Below, one piece after another: positions 17,242 through 27,401 of a stretch of DNA of 64,000 nt. The first letter of the stretch is position 1. Each line of letters opens with the position of its first letter. The stretch is from Aalborgiella sp040079635 (lineage in GTDB: Bacteria; Pseudomonadota; Gammaproteobacteria; Burkholderiales; Burkholderiaceae_C), in NCBI GenBank assembly GCA_040079635.1, contig JBEBJY010000005.1, positions 1-64,000 on the forward strand. Reading direction: 5' to 3'. Under the pieces are notes generated by a model. The model had not been told where the DNA came from and ran no database searches. It saw only the letters and a list, made by a program, of their open reading frames with translations. A program made the translations under genes and the position numbers.

Positions 17242-18438
17242 ATGGCAACTACAACCCATTTAGAAACCCAAAAACCTGCTGGCGGTGCCGGTTTTCTTAA
17301 AAGCAATCTGCGTGAATATGGACTCCTGATTTCACTCGTCGCCATCATGGTGTTTTTTCAGGTGATGACGAACGGCACGCTATTTCAACCTCTGAATCTG
17401 ACCAACTTGATTCTGCAAAATAGCTACATCATTGTGATGGCGCTGGGCATGCTGCTTGTGATTGTGGCGGGACACATCGATCTGTCCGTGGGTTCGGTGT
17501 GCGGCTTCATTGGTGCGGTCGCGGCCGTGTTGATGGTTGAATACGAGATGCATTTTGTACCTGCTACGCTGATTTGCTTAGTTTTAGGCGGCGCCATTGG
17601 TGCGGCACAAGGCTATTGGGTGGCGTTTTACAAAATACCGTCGTTCATTGTGACACTGGCTGGCATGTTGGTGTTCAAAGGTTTGGCGCTAGCGGTGCTG
17701 GGCGGTTCATCGGTGGGGCCTTTTCCGGCTGATTTTCAATTGTTAAGCACGGGTTTTATTCCCGATCCTTTCTCGGGTGAGAGTCTGCGTATCTTGTCTT
17801 TGGTGGTGGGTGTTTTAATCGCCTTAGGTTTACTCATCAGCAAAATACGCGACCGGGCTGATCGCATCAGGCATGGCATGGACAACGAACCGACCGCATT
17901 TTTTGTTGGGAAAAATTTGGTTTTTGTCGCCATGATTACCACCTTCAGCTACCTGTTGTCGTCTTACAAGGGTTTGCCCAATGTGCTGATTGTGATGCTT
18001 TTGCTGATGTTTGCTTATGACTTTGTGACCTCCAAAACAACTGTGGGCAGACGCATTTATGCCCTGGGAGGCAACGAGAAAGCGGCGCGTTTGTCCGGCA
18101 TTAAAACAGAGCGTTTGACTTTTTACACCTTCATCAACATGGGGGTACTGGCGGCATTGGCTGGGCTAATATTTGCCGCACGTTTGAACACTGCCACACC
18201 CAAAGCGGGTTTGGGCTTTGAATTGGACGTGATCGCCGCTTGCTTTATCGGCGGAGCATCGGCTTCAGGTGGTGTGGGCAAGGTGCTTGGCGCTGTCATT
18301 GGTGCGTTCATCATGGGTGTAATGAACAATGGCATGTCCATCATGGGCATTGGCATTGATTGGCAACAGGTTATCAAAGGCTTGGTCTTGCTGGGTGCTG
18401 TATGTATTGATGTTTACAACAAAAACAAAACGAATTAA
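17242..18438 (+). CDS. gguB: Multiple-sugar ABC transporter permease
   Basis: Permease of 398 residues, longer than ribose-type permeases, as is usual for GguB/XylH. About ten or more membrane segments are visible, with the family motif MLLVIVAGHIDLSVGSVCGF and a cytoplasmic loop with many charged residues (about 190-215). It works as a single permease with GguA and ChvE. It is followed 2 bp later by the keto-deoxy-acid dehydratase gene, so uptake and catabolism are co-transcribed. Confidence 0.88.
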   Translation: MATTTHLETQKPAGGAGFLKSNLREYGLLISLVAIMVFFQVMTNGTLFQPLNLTNLILQNSYIIVMALGMLLVIVAGHIDLSVGSVCGFIGAVAAVLMVEYEMHFVPATLICLVLGGAIGAAQGYWVAFYKIPSFIVTLAGMLVFKGLALAVLGGSSVGPFPADFQLLSTGFIPDPFSGESLRILSLVVGVLIALGLLISKIRDRADRIRHGMDNEPTAFFVGKNLVFVAMITTFSYLLSSYKGLPNVLIVMLLLMFAYDFVTSKTTVGRRIYALGGNEKAARLSGIKTERLTFYTFINMGVLAALAGLIFAARLNTATPKAGLGFELDVIAACFIGGASASGGVGKVLGAVIGAFIMGVMNNGMSIMGIGIDWQQVIKGLVLLGAVCIDVYNKNKTN

Positions 18439-18440
18439 TT

Positions 18441-19382
18441 ATGACGACTGCTGTTCAAACTATCTCAACCGCACGCTTTAAAGGCGTCTTCCCAGTCGTT
18501 CCAACCACATTCACAGCATCCGGCGAGCTTGACCTTGCGAGCCAAAAACGTGCTGTCGATTTCATGATCGACGCTGGCTCCAACGGTTTGTGCATTTTGG
18601 CAAATTTTTCAGAGCAATTTGTGCTGTCTGATACCGAACGAGAGACCTTAACAGCCACCATTTTGGAACACGTCAAAGGTCGCGTGCCCGTGATTGTGAC
18701 CACCACGCACTTCAGCACGCAAATCTGCGCCGAACGCAGTTTGCGCGCACAGCAAGCGGGTGCCGCCATGGTGATGGTGATGCCGCCGTACCACGGCGCA
18801 ACGATACGTGCGCCAGAAATTCAAACTGTCGAGTTCTTTAGCCGTCTGTCGGATGCCCTCGACATTCCCATCATGATTCAAGATGCGCCGGTCAGTGGTA
18901 CCACTCTGTCTGCCGCTTTGTTGGCGCGCATGGCCAACGAGATCAAACAAGTCTCTTATTTCAAAATTGAAACACCGGGAGCTGCGTCGAAATTGCGTGA
19001 ATTGATTCGCCTGGGTGGCGCTGCTGTTGAAGGCCCGTGGGATGGCGAAGAGGCGATCACACTGATGCCAGACTTGGAAGCAGGTGCCACAGGTGCCATG
19101 ACCGGTGGCGCCTACCCAGACGGGATTCGTCAGATTGTGGATGCATTTGCGGCCGGCAAGCGTGCGGAAGCGGCCGGCTTGTACCAACAATGGTTGCCGC
19201 TGATCAATTACGAAAATCGCCAAAGTGGCTTGCTGGCCTGCAAGTCTTTGATGAAAGAAGGTGGTGTGATTGCATGCGAAGCGCCACGCCATCCTTTCCC
19301 TGCGCAGCATCCTGATACCCGTGCTGGATTGATTGAAACCGCTCGTCGTCTGGACCCCATGGTTCTGCGATGGGGCAAGTAA
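18441..19382 (+). CDS. DapA-family protein, probably L-2-keto-3-deoxyarabonate dehydratase
   Basis: Dihydrodipicolinate synthase/N-acetylneuraminate lyase fold, 313 residues. The Schiff-base lysine is K175 in VSYFKIETPG. Sequence features (GVFPVVPTTFTASGELDLAS, VMVMPPYHGATIRA, EGPWDGEEAITLMPDLEAGATG) resemble the L-2-keto-3-deoxyarabonate dehydratase of Azospirillum, which makes 2-oxoglutarate semialdehyde. Being directly downstream of chvE-gguAB in an arabinose-like locus supports this. An aldolase of the same fold acting on the same substrate is the main alternative. Confidence 0.75.
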   Translation: MTTAVQTISTARFKGVFPVVPTTFTASGELDLASQKRAVDFMIDAGSNGLCILANFSEQFVLSDTERETLTATILEHVKGRVPVIVTTTHFSTQICAERSLRAQQAGAAMVMVMPPYHGATIRAPEIQTVEFFSRLSDALDIPIMIQDAPVSGTTLSAALLARMANEIKQVSYFKIETPGAASKLRELIRLGGAAVEGPWDGEEAITLMPDLEAGATGAMTGGAYPDGIRQIVDAFAAGKRAEAAGLYQQWLPLINYENRQSGLLACKSLMKEGGVIACEAPRHPFPAQHPDTRAGLIETARRLDPMVLRWGK

Positions 19383-19409
19383 AAATAAAAACATAGAAAG
19401 TAAGCCGCC

Positions 19410-20570
19410 ATGTCACTGAATCCCGTTATCTCTATGCTCGGTCGTCGCTTGCGCTTAGCAGTGATTGGCGGCGGACCTGGCTCGTTCATCGGTGCCATGC
19501 ACCGGCAAGCTGCGCGGCTGGATGACCGCTATGAGTTGGTAGCTGCTGCTCTGTCGTCCAACCCTGAAAAATCAATCGCTGCAGGAAGCGAGTTGGGCTT
19601 GCAAGCAGAGCGTTGCTACGCCAGTGGCATGGCGTTGTTACAGGCAGAATCTAAGCGCCCCGACGGCGCAGACGTGGTGGCCATCATGACGCCGAACGAC
19701 AGCCATTTTGAGTTTGCTTTTGAAGCTTTGACGCAAGGTTTTGACGTGATTTGCGACAAACCGATGACCAACACCCTGCTTGAAGCCACGCAATTGCACC
19801 AGCGCGTGAACGACACCGGTTTGGTGTTTTGCCTGACGCATAACTACACCGGCTACCCCATGGTGCGCCAAGCCAAGGCGATGGTTGCTGCGGGTGAGCT
19901 GGGCGAGATTCGGTTGGTACAGGTTGAATACGTCCAAGGTGGCCGCGCGGCTGCAGGGCCAGGAAAAAAGGCTTGGAAAGAAGATCCAGCGCGTGGTGGC
20001 CCGTCACTGGTGATGGGTGATATTGGCACGCATGCGCACAATTTGCTTTGTTTCATTACAGGGCTGGAGGTGAGCCAAGTGGCGGCAGAAGTGGGCAGCA
20101 TCGTGCCCGATCGGGTTACACACGACTTTGCCGGTGCGCTGCTGCGGCTCAGCAATGGCGCACGCGGTAGTTTTTGGGTGACGCAGGCAGCTGCCGGCGT
20201 AGAAAACGCACTGCGCATTCGCGTGAGTGGCTCGCTGGGCAGCATAGAGTGGCAGCAAGAATGCCCCCAAGCTTTGACATTCAAACCACTTGGTGCACCT
20301 TCACAAAATCGGACTCCGAACGGGCCGGGCACATTGCCTTTGGCGGCAAGGTCTTCGCGCATCGTAGCTGGGCATCCTGAAGGTTTTCACGAAGCGTTTG
20401 CTAATTTGTATTCAGATGCGGCTGAAGCTATTGCAGCTCGGCGCTCCGGCCAAGCGGCTGATCCACTGGCGCAGCATTTCCCAAATTCTTTAGATGGTTT
20501 GCTAGGCGTGCAGTTTGTGTCGGCGGTGATTCAGTCCAGCGCAAACAACGGCGAATGGACAACGGTTTAG
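19410..20570 (+). CDS. Gfo/Idh/MocA-family oxidoreductase, sugar-related
   Basis: NAD(P)-dependent oxidoreductase, 386 residues. N-terminal Rossmann motif AVIGGGPGSFIGAMHRQAA, then CDKPMTNTLLEA (EKP-like motif with the conserved lysine) and the C-terminal domain with DIGTHAHNLLCFITG. It is the last gene of the chvE-gguAB-dehydratase run, 27 bp downstream. Azospirillum L-arabinose 1-dehydrogenase belongs to this broad family, so it may provide a second route for sugar oxidation, but the substrate cannot be read from sequence. It ends 9 bp from the convergent TMEM165-type gene. Confidence 0.75.
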   Translation: MSLNPVISMLGRRLRLAVIGGGPGSFIGAMHRQAARLDDRYELVAAALSSNPEKSIAAGSELGLQAERCYASGMALLQAESKRPDGADVVAIMTPNDSHFEFAFEALTQGFDVICDKPMTNTLLEATQLHQRVNDTGLVFCLTHNYTGYPMVRQAKAMVAAGELGEIRLVQVEYVQGGRAAAGPGKKAWKEDPARGGPSLVMGDIGTHAHNLLCFITGLEVSQVAAEVGSIVPDRVTHDFAGALLRLSNGARGSFWVTQAAAGVENALRIRVSGSLGSIEWQQECPQALTFKPLGAPSQNRTPNGPGTLPLAARSSRIVAGHPEGFHEAFANLYSDAAEAIAARRSGQAADPLAQHFPNSLDGLLGVQFVSAVIQSSANNGEWTTV

Positions 20571-20579
20571 CGACTTGGG

Positions 20580-21155
20580 TTACTGAAACAGCTTTTCCGC
20601 CTTCAACAGCGTCAACAACCCCATAATCGCGAAAATGCCAGCGGCGATGCTGTGCACCAGCTTCATGGGAATCTTGTCGGCAAACTTGTTACCGACAAAC
20701 ACAGCGGGCACATCAGCAATCAACATGCCTAAGGTGGTACCGATGACGACCAGCAACGGTGCACCGTAGTGTGCAGCCAAGGCAACCGTGGCGATTTGGG
20801 TTTTGTCACCCATTTCGGCCAGAAAGAACGTGACTAGGGTTGCACCGAAAACACCTAATTTTTGAGCAACTTGTGTCTCTTCTTCCTCAATTTTGTCGGG
20901 AATCAGTGTCCAAATAGCCATGCCAATGAAGGACAAGCCCAGCACCCAGCGCATGGTGTCTGGGCTGATGACAGAAGTAATCCAAGCCCCCAAAGCACCC
21001 GCCAAACCGTGGTTGACCAAGGTGGCGAGCAAGATGCCGAGAATGATGGGGACGGGTTTTTTGAAACGGGCAGCGAGGATAAAAGCCAAAAGTTGCGTTT
21101 TGTCGCCCATTTCGGCCAAGGCGACCACGCCAGTAGAGATGTAGAGAGCTTCCAT
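20580..21155 (-). CDS. TMEM165/GDT1 (UPF0016) family cation transporter, probably Mn2+ exporter
   Basis: Membrane protein of 191 residues with about six hydrophobic segments. It contains the two family-defining motifs EMGDKTQ, one in each half (about 16-22 and 114-120), as in the internally duplicated GDT1 family. Bacterial relatives export manganese. No manganese riboswitch is evident in the short 55-bp gap to arginase. It may be co-transcribed with the arginase gene upstream, which needs Mn2+ for activity; that link is inference. Confidence 0.82.
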   Translation of the reverse strand: MEALYISTGVVALAEMGDKTQLLAFILAARFKKPVPIILGILLATLVNHGLAGALGAWITSVISPDTMRWVLGLSFIGMAIWTLIPDKIEEEETQVAQKLGVFGATLVTFFLAEMGDKTQIATVALAAHYGAPLLVVIGTTLGMLIADVPAVFVGNKFADKIPMKLVHSIAAGIFAIMGLLTLLKAEKLFQ

Positions 21156-21210
21156 AAGTACCTAAAATAATTGTCTGAATTTTATCAGGGCAGCTTATGC
21201 GTTTGTCTTG

Positions 21211-22155
21211 TCAAGATTTGGTTCGCATCAAGGTGCTTTTGCCAAACAAACTCTCGATTAAATCTACCGCCAACTCAGCCGTTTGGTTGCGCACGTCAAA
21301 CGCGGGGTTCAGTTCGACCACATCTAGCGACGCCAAACGACCTGTGTCCGCAATCATTTCCATGCACAACTGTGCCTCGCGATACGTCGGGCCACCACGC
21401 ACCGTGGTGCCAACGCCAGGGGCGATGTCTGGGTCAAGGAAATCAACGTCTAAGCTGACGTGTAAATGGGTATTAGCATCGACCAGCGCAAGCGCCAACT
21501 CCATGGCGTGACGCATACCCATTTCGTCGATGTAGCGCATGTCAAACACCTCGATACCCATGTCGTGCACCAGCTGTTTTTCACCCGCATCGACGCTTCG
21601 GATGCCTATTTGCCTAAGCTCTTTGGGGTTCAGCGCTGGTCGTTCAGCGCTACAGCCGCCAATTTCAACCAGTTCTTTGGGGCCATGACCGCACAAACAC
21701 GCCACCGGCATGCCGTGGATGTTGCCGCTGGGCGTCAAGGTGGCGGTGTTGAAATCCGCATGAGCGTCAAACCACAGCACGCGCAGCTTTTTACCCGTTT
21801 CGCGGCAATGCTTGGCCACCGCGCTGATGGAACCAATGCCTAAGCAATGGTCACCTCCGAGCATGATGGGCAGATGTCCCGCTTTGAGCTCGGCATACAT
21901 GGCGTCGTGTAGCAATTGGTTCCACTGCACAACTTCTGGCAGATGCCTGAAACCGTTGACCGCAGGCTGCCACGGATTGGCTGGACCACTCAGGTTGCCA
22001 CAATCTTTCACCGTTACGCCAAATTGCTCAATCGCTAGTGTAATCCCTGCAACCCGCAATGCCTCTGGCCCCATGCGGGCGCCCAGTGTGCCTGCGCCAA
22101 TGTCGGTAGGGACGCCTATCAAGCTGACGATTTGCTGATTATTAAATGTTGTCAT
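21211..22155 (-). CDS. rocF: Arginase
   Basis: Ureohydrolase family, 314 residues. It hydrolyses arginine to ornithine and urea. Binuclear Mn2+ site motifs are all visible: GGDHCLGIG, WFDAHADFNT and SLDVDFLDP. The early segment GVPTDIGAGTLGARMGPEALR is typical of arginases rather than agmatinases. It lies upstream of a probable Mn2+ exporter gene in the same direction and is divergent from dbpA across a short gap. Confidence 0.88.
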   Translation of the reverse strand: MTTFNNQQIVSLIGVPTDIGAGTLGARMGPEALRVAGITLAIEQFGVTVKDCGNLSGPANPWQPAVNGFRHLPEVVQWNQLLHDAMYAELKAGHLPIMLGGDHCLGIGSISAVAKHCRETGKKLRVLWFDAHADFNTATLTPSGNIHGMPVACLCGHGPKELVEIGGCSAERPALNPKELRQIGIRSVDAGEKQLVHDMGIEVFDMRYIDEMGMRHAMELALALVDANTHLHVSLDVDFLDPDIAPGVGTTVRGGPTYREAQLCMEMIADTGRLASLDVVELNPAFDVRNQTAELAVDLIESLFGKSTLMRTKS

Positions 22156-22213
22156 GGCGCTCTCGTAATTTCAGTGATTTTCTTTGATTATGGCGTTTCA
22201 CGATAATGGGGGT

Positions 22214-23614
<1,401 letters not shown>

Positions 23615-24400
23615 CTATTTAGAAAAGTCGGCATAAGTCGCAAAACGCGACTTGGCAATCTCCAACAGCCCATCAAAAATCAAGCTGTCCACCAATTCAA
23701 ACGGCACACTCATACTCGGTGCCATTTTCCAGCCGGCGCCGCCCGTCATGATGCAGACAGGCGTGGCACCGCAATGTTTGGTGACATGCTGAATCATGCG
23801 CTCGACAGCGCCGGCTATGGCGAAAGTGCCACCGCTGGTGAGGGCGTCGCTGGTGTTGGTGGGGAAATCGACCACATCGCCTGTGGGCACATGTAAACCT
23901 GCGGTGCCCGACTCCAAAGCCCGCAGCATGATGCCGTGTCCGGGAATGATAATGCCACCTAGGAATTTGCCGTCTATATCAATCGCTTCAACCGTCACGG
24001 CTGTACCGACCATGACGACAACGAGGGGCTTGCGTTCACCCCGCGCCAGCATGCGCTGACGTGCGCCTATCATTGCGACCCAACGGTCTGCACCTAGACG
24101 TGTGGGGTGGTCGTAGCCATTGGTCAAACCTGCTTCGGAAGCACTTGAAACCACCCACTGAGGCACCGTGTCCCACAGCTCCAACTGGGCAGAAACGCGG
24201 CGGCGAATGGCGTCACCCGCGACGATGCAGCCTAAAATCTGGCTCGGTTCGGGCAGATCGCTCCACGGGCCTTCAGCCAGTTTGTCGATGTTTTCCAGAA
24301 ACTCAGCACCATGCGCGAGCAGCATCGCGCCAGGTTGGGGGGCATCGTATAACGCCCATTTGAGACGCGTGTTACCTACATCAAGTGCGAGAAAGCTCAT
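23615..24400 (-). CDS. coaX: Type III pantothenate kinase
   Basis: CoaX family, 261 residues; phosphorylates pantothenate in the first step of coenzyme A synthesis. Visible motifs are the N-terminal phosphate-binding LALDVGNTRLKW, the substrate region GADRWVAMIGAR, and VGTAVTVEAID. Type III enzymes are not inhibited by CoA, so the pathway may be regulated elsewhere. In many betaproteobacteria coaX follows birA; here no birA is adjacent in the window. Convergent with dbpA, with the two stop codons directly abutting. Confidence 0.9.
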   Translation of the reverse strand: MSFLALDVGNTRLKWALYDAPQPGAMLLAHGAEFLENIDKLAEGPWSDLPEPSQILGCIVAGDAIRRRVSAQLELWDTVPQWVVSSASEAGLTNGYDHPTRLGADRWVAMIGARQRMLARGERKPLVVVMVGTAVTVEAIDIDGKFLGGIIIPGHGIMLRALESGTAGLHVPTGDVVDFPTNTSDALTSGGTFAIAGAVERMIQHVTKHCGATPVCIMTGGAGWKMAPSMSVPFELVDSLIFDGLLEIAKSRFATYADFSK

Positions 24401-24666
24401 AAATTTAATGGAAGTGTGAAACTAAATGCTCTAAATGTGGATTGATTGACGGATTCTAGCCCTGCTTAGCACGGCTTCAAACGTGATGTACTGCACATTT
24501 CAGGCGCTTATTTCAATAGCCTAGGGTTATCCCTTGACTTAATCACGTTTCGTCACGCCTTTGTAACACCTTTCAGGATACAGTAGCTTTCCGATTGATT
24601 CCAATCGCTCGGTTCGGTTGTTGTGCCGTTTTGCAAACTTGTTTTTTTCAATGAAGGAGTTATCTC

Positions 24667-25176
24667 ATGGGTATGTTTAGTTTTATCAAAGAAGCCGGCG
24701 AAAAATTGTTTGGCCGCAAAGAAGTTGAAGACACAGCAGCTGCCGCAGCAACGGATGCAGCCGCTGCTGAAAAGCTTGCACAACTCAATGCCGGCGCAGC
24801 CCAAGGCATTGCCACCTACATTGGCGCTCAAGGCCTTGATATTGACGGTTTGGTCGTTGAATTTGACGGCGCAACAGGCAGCGTCACCCTGCAAGGCAAT
24901 GCATCTTCACAAGAAGACAGCGAAAAAGCCGCTTTGTGCTGCGGTAACGTGGGCGGCGTGTCTCAAGTGAACAACTTGATCGCGGTGTCTGACTCTGCTG
25001 GCGAATCACAATTCCACGACGTGGTGCGCGGCGACACATTGTCTGCCATCGCCAAAGAATACTACGGCAATGCTGGCAAATACCCGGTCATTTTTGAAGC
25101 CAACAAGCCAATGTTGAGCCACCCAGACAAGATTTACCCAGGCCAAAAGCTGCGTATTCCTGCACTGGCTGATTAA
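24667..25176 (+). CDS. kbp: BON and LysM domain protein (Kbp/YgaU-like)
   Basis: Small protein of 169 residues without a signal peptide. An Ala-rich helix (about 20-50) is followed by a BON domain (about 55-105) and a C-terminal LysM domain (about 115-166, HDVVRGDTLSAIAKEYYGNA to YPGQKLRIP). This architecture is that of E. coli Kbp, a cytoplasmic potassium-binding protein. A strong AAGGAG ribosome binding site lies upstream. A dispersed repeat copy and a terminator follow. Confidence 0.85.
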   Translation: MGMFSFIKEAGEKLFGRKEVEDTAAAAATDAAAAEKLAQLNAGAAQGIATYIGAQGLDIDGLVVEFDGATGSVTLQGNASSQEDSEKAALCCGNVGGVSQVNNLIAVSDSAGESQFHDVVRGDTLSAIAKEYYGNAGKYPVIFEANKPMLSHPDKIYPGQKLRIPALAD

Positions 25177-25191
25177 TTGATTTTAGAGCGT

Positions 25192-25250
25192 CAAATACGC
25201 CTCTAGCCGGCGTATTTATTGCTTAAACAGCTATTAAATATATAGCAAAT
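25192..25250 (+). repeat. Dispersed hairpin element, copy 2 (convergent gap)
   Basis: CAAATACGC, CTCTAGCCGGCGTATTTATT, GCTTAAACAG and the hairpin GCTATTAAATATATAGC. It lies between the kbp stop and the terminator shared with the convergent persulfide dioxygenase gene. Confidence 0.9.
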
Positions 25251-25260
25251 TACTCAAAAT

Positions 25261-25296
25261 AAAAGCGCTAAGTTGTGATGACTTAGCGCTTTTTTG
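25261..25296. terminator. Bidirectional intrinsic terminator
   Basis: AAAAGCGCTAAGT (25261-25273) pairs with ACTTAGCGCTTTT (25281-25293); the loop is TGTGATG. T-tract on the plus strand and A-tract at the left give a terminator for both kbp and the convergent gene. Confidence 0.85.
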
Positions 25297-25320
25297 CGTC
25301 CCAACCCTACAAAAAAGGGT

Positions 25321-26508
25321 TTAGTTTTGGCGCCAAGGCAGCCCACGGTAACGCCAGCCAGCCATTTGGTTACGGTGTGCGCTGGTGTTTGGGTCGCCTT
25401 CAAAGCCTTCTAGGATGTTGTACGCTTCAATGCCTAATTCAGCCGCACGTTTGGCTGCGGGGACAGAGCGCAAACCGCTGCGGCACAGTAAAACAGCCTT
25501 TTTACCTTTTGGCACGCTGGCTAAGATGCCCTCGTCGTAAGCAGGGTTCATCACCATGCCAGGCCATTGTTTCCAAGCCAAATCGACTGCGCCGGGGATG
25601 AATCCGACCCACGCGCGTTCGGCATCAGTGCGAATATCGACCAGAACGGCTTCGCCCGACTGCCACCAGTCGAACGCTAATTGCGGGGAAACGTCGCCAG
25701 CGTAGCCATCAGCGGGTTGAATTGCGTCGGCTGGTTTCACGTTTTTATTAACAGGCGTATTGGCATCGCCCGCATCGTGGCGGACGGCTTGCGCCAAGCC
25801 TGAGCGCTGGTTTGCGGGCACGGCTTCTTCTAAGCGCTTTGGCTTTGGCAAGTCCAACTGCCCCATCAAGGTGACAAATTCCTCCAAGCTACGACCGGTC
25901 ACCCGTGCATTGCCTGTTTTTTCAGCACCGATGGTTGATTGGGTTTGACCTTTGTAATCATGCCCTGGCCACACGGTGGTACTGTCTGGCAGTGAAAATA
26001 ACACTTTGGTGATGCTGTTGTACAAGGCAGTGGCGCTGCCGGACTGGAAATCTGAACGACCGCAGCCGCCAATGAGCAAAGTGTCGCCAGTGAATGCATG
26101 GGTTTGTGTCGCGCTGTCAGCGCCATGTTTCCACACAAAGCTCATACTGCCTGCGGTATGGCCCGGCGTGTGTAAGGCGGTGACGTGCTGGCCGCCGAAG
26201 TTGAGCACATCGCCATCTACTAGCTGCTTGCCTGCAGTGGTGATGCCGCATGCGTCTGGCGCAGCCGTTTGTGCGCCTGCATGCTCAGCCAAACGGCCTG
26301 CGCTGGTGATGTGGTCGGCGTGGGCATGGGTTTCAAGCGCCCAAATAAGTTTGAGATTGTTATGGCGCAGAACCTCTAAATCGCGCTCCAACTGGTCGTC
26401 AACGGGGTCAATGATGATGGCTGGGCGTGGTGATTCGGTCGATTTTTCATCGAAAAGCACGTAGGTGAAAGTGCTGGAAGCGGGGTCAAAAAGCTGGATA
26501 GGGTTCAT
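25321..26508 (-). CDS. Persulfide dioxygenase-rhodanese fusion
   Basis: Protein of 395 residues. The N-terminal part is an ETHE1-like metallo-beta-lactamase fold (metal motif THAHADH, then HTPGHTAGSM and FTGDTLLIGGCGRSDF), and the C-terminal part (about 270-395) a rhodanese domain with active-site C342 in LLCRSGLRS. Natural fusions of this kind in Burkholderiales oxidise glutathione persulfide to sulfite and exchange sulfane sulfur with thiosulfate. It is 35 bp downstream of a CsoR-family regulator gene in the same direction and opposite two sulfur transporter genes. Together they look like a sulfide/persulfide detoxification unit. Confidence 0.87.
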   Translation of the reverse strand: MNPIQLFDPASSTFTYVLFDEKSTESPRPAIIIDPVDDQLERDLEVLRHNNLKLIWALETHAHADHITSAGRLAEHAGAQTAAPDACGITTAGKQLVDGDVLNFGGQHVTALHTPGHTAGSMSFVWKHGADSATQTHAFTGDTLLIGGCGRSDFQSGSATALYNSITKVLFSLPDSTTVWPGHDYKGQTQSTIGAEKTGNARVTGRSLEEFVTLMGQLDLPKPKRLEEAVPANQRSGLAQAVRHDAGDANTPVNKNVKPADAIQPADGYAGDVSPQLAFDWWQSGEAVLVDIRTDAERAWVGFIPGAVDLAWKQWPGMVMNPAYDEGILASVPKGKKAVLLCRSGLRSVPAAKRAAELGIEAYNILEGFEGDPNTSAHRNQMAGWRYRGLPWRQN

Positions 26509-26543
26509 AGTGAGGCCTTTAAAAGTTAATAGTTCGAAATGGT

Positions 26544-26789
26544 TTACGCAAATTTCGTCAACATCTTGGCGACATGGTCGGGCGGCAAATTGCCCTGCTC
26601 CATCATGCAGCCCACCATGGCGAAAAAAGCTTTGTCCAAGGCTTTGCGGGCAGCAGAGAGCTGTTGCGCGATTTTTTCGCAGTCTTGTTCATCATCTATC
26701 AGGCGCTGAACACCGCGCAACTGGCCCTCGACACGCGCTAGACGCGAGCGGATTGCTTTTTTCTTGATGGGGTCTGTCAGTTGTGCCAT
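26544..26789 (-). CDS. CsoR/RcnR-family repressor, probably persulfide-sensing
   Basis: DUF156 protein of 81 residues, all-helical. It has only two cysteines, C37 and C61. C61 occupies the place of a histidine in copper CsoR and FrmR, and no third copper-site cysteine follows. A two-cysteine pattern at these places is that of CstR, which forms di- or trisulfide links on exposure to persulfide. With a persulfide dioxygenase gene downstream and sulfur transporters divergent, a reactive-sulfur sensor is the best reading; this is inference from pattern and context. Confidence 0.8.
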   Translation of the reverse strand: MAQLTDPIKKKAIRSRLARVEGQLRGVQRLIDDEQDCEKIAQQLSAARKALDKAFFAMVGCMMEQGNLPPDHVAKMLTKFA

Positions 26790-26821
26790 GCTGGTTCCTT
26801 GTTAAAAAAGTACTTTTCTGA

Positions 26822-26839
26822 TATACTGGCTGGAGTATA
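26822..26839. promoter_or_regulatory. Candidate operator for the CsoR-family repressor
   Basis: Perfect inverted repeat TATACT-GGCTGG-AGTATA in the divergent gap between the repressor gene and the YeeE genes, followed by a further TATACT at 26841-26846. It overlaps a likely promoter region, suitable for repressing both directions. Confidence 0.55.
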
Positions 26840-26922
26840 CTATACTGCATTGAAAAATCAAACTCAGTGTTTAGCTTTGTTTGTTCTATGTCAAAGATTC
26901 CTCAAGTTTTTAAAGGTATTTC

Positions 26923-27366
26923 ATGATTTCAAATTTACTGGGTTTGCACCCGTTTGTTCAATCTGCCATTGGTGGCGTGATGATTGGCTTTGCAAGTTGG
27001 TTACTACTCGCTTCGCTGGGGCGTGTTGCGGGCATCACTGGCATTTTGGGTGGGGCTTTGGCACCATTTAACGGAGTGCCAAAAGACGAGAGAGCTTGGC
27101 GCTGGGCGTTTGTGGTCGGTTTGATAGGTATGGGTGCTATCGCCGCCTTTACCCTGGGAACGCCTACGCTTTCAACGCCACGCCCCTTCCCGTTGCTGAT
27201 TTTGGCGGGTTTGCTGGTCGGTTTTGGCACGGTGATGGGCTCTGGCTGCACCAGCGGGCATGGCGTTTGCGGTATTGGTCGACGCTCAGCACGATCCATC
27301 GTATCAACGGTGGTTTTCATGTCTGCGGGCTTTGCAACCGTCACACTGGTTAAGCTTTTTGCTTAA
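26923..27366 (+). CDS. YeeE/YedE-family sulfur transporter, half 1
   Basis: Membrane protein of 147 residues with about four hydrophobic segments and the motif GSGCTSGHGVCGIGRRS. The cysteine-bearing motif is conserved in YeeE/YedE (sulf_transp) proteins, which carry thiosulfate or related sulfur compounds. It and the next gene each encode about half of a full-length YeeE, so they probably work as a pair, as described for PmpA/PmpB next to sulfide-responsive regulators. It is divergent from the CsoR-like gene and the persulfide dioxygenase. Confidence 0.82.
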   Translation: MISNLLGLHPFVQSAIGGVMIGFASWLLLASLGRVAGITGILGGALAPFNGVPKDERAWRWAFVVGLIGMGAIAAFTLGTPTLSTPRPFPLLILAGLLVGFGTVMGSGCTSGHGVCGIGRRSARSIVSTVVFMSAGFATVTLVKLFA

Positions 27367-27401
27367 ATTTAGGTAAAAAATTAGGTATTTAAGGACTAAA
27401 A

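Noticed and set aside
21156..21210. Manganese riboswitch (yybP-ykoY) before the TMEM165-type gene
   Set aside because: The gap is only 55 bp and shows none of the conserved riboswitch loops.
24401..24666. tRNA or small RNA gene in the gap between coaX and kbp
   Set aside because: No cloverleaf or TTCNANNC arm seen; only AT-rich sequence and a partial GCTTATTTCAATAGCC hairpin-like stretch.
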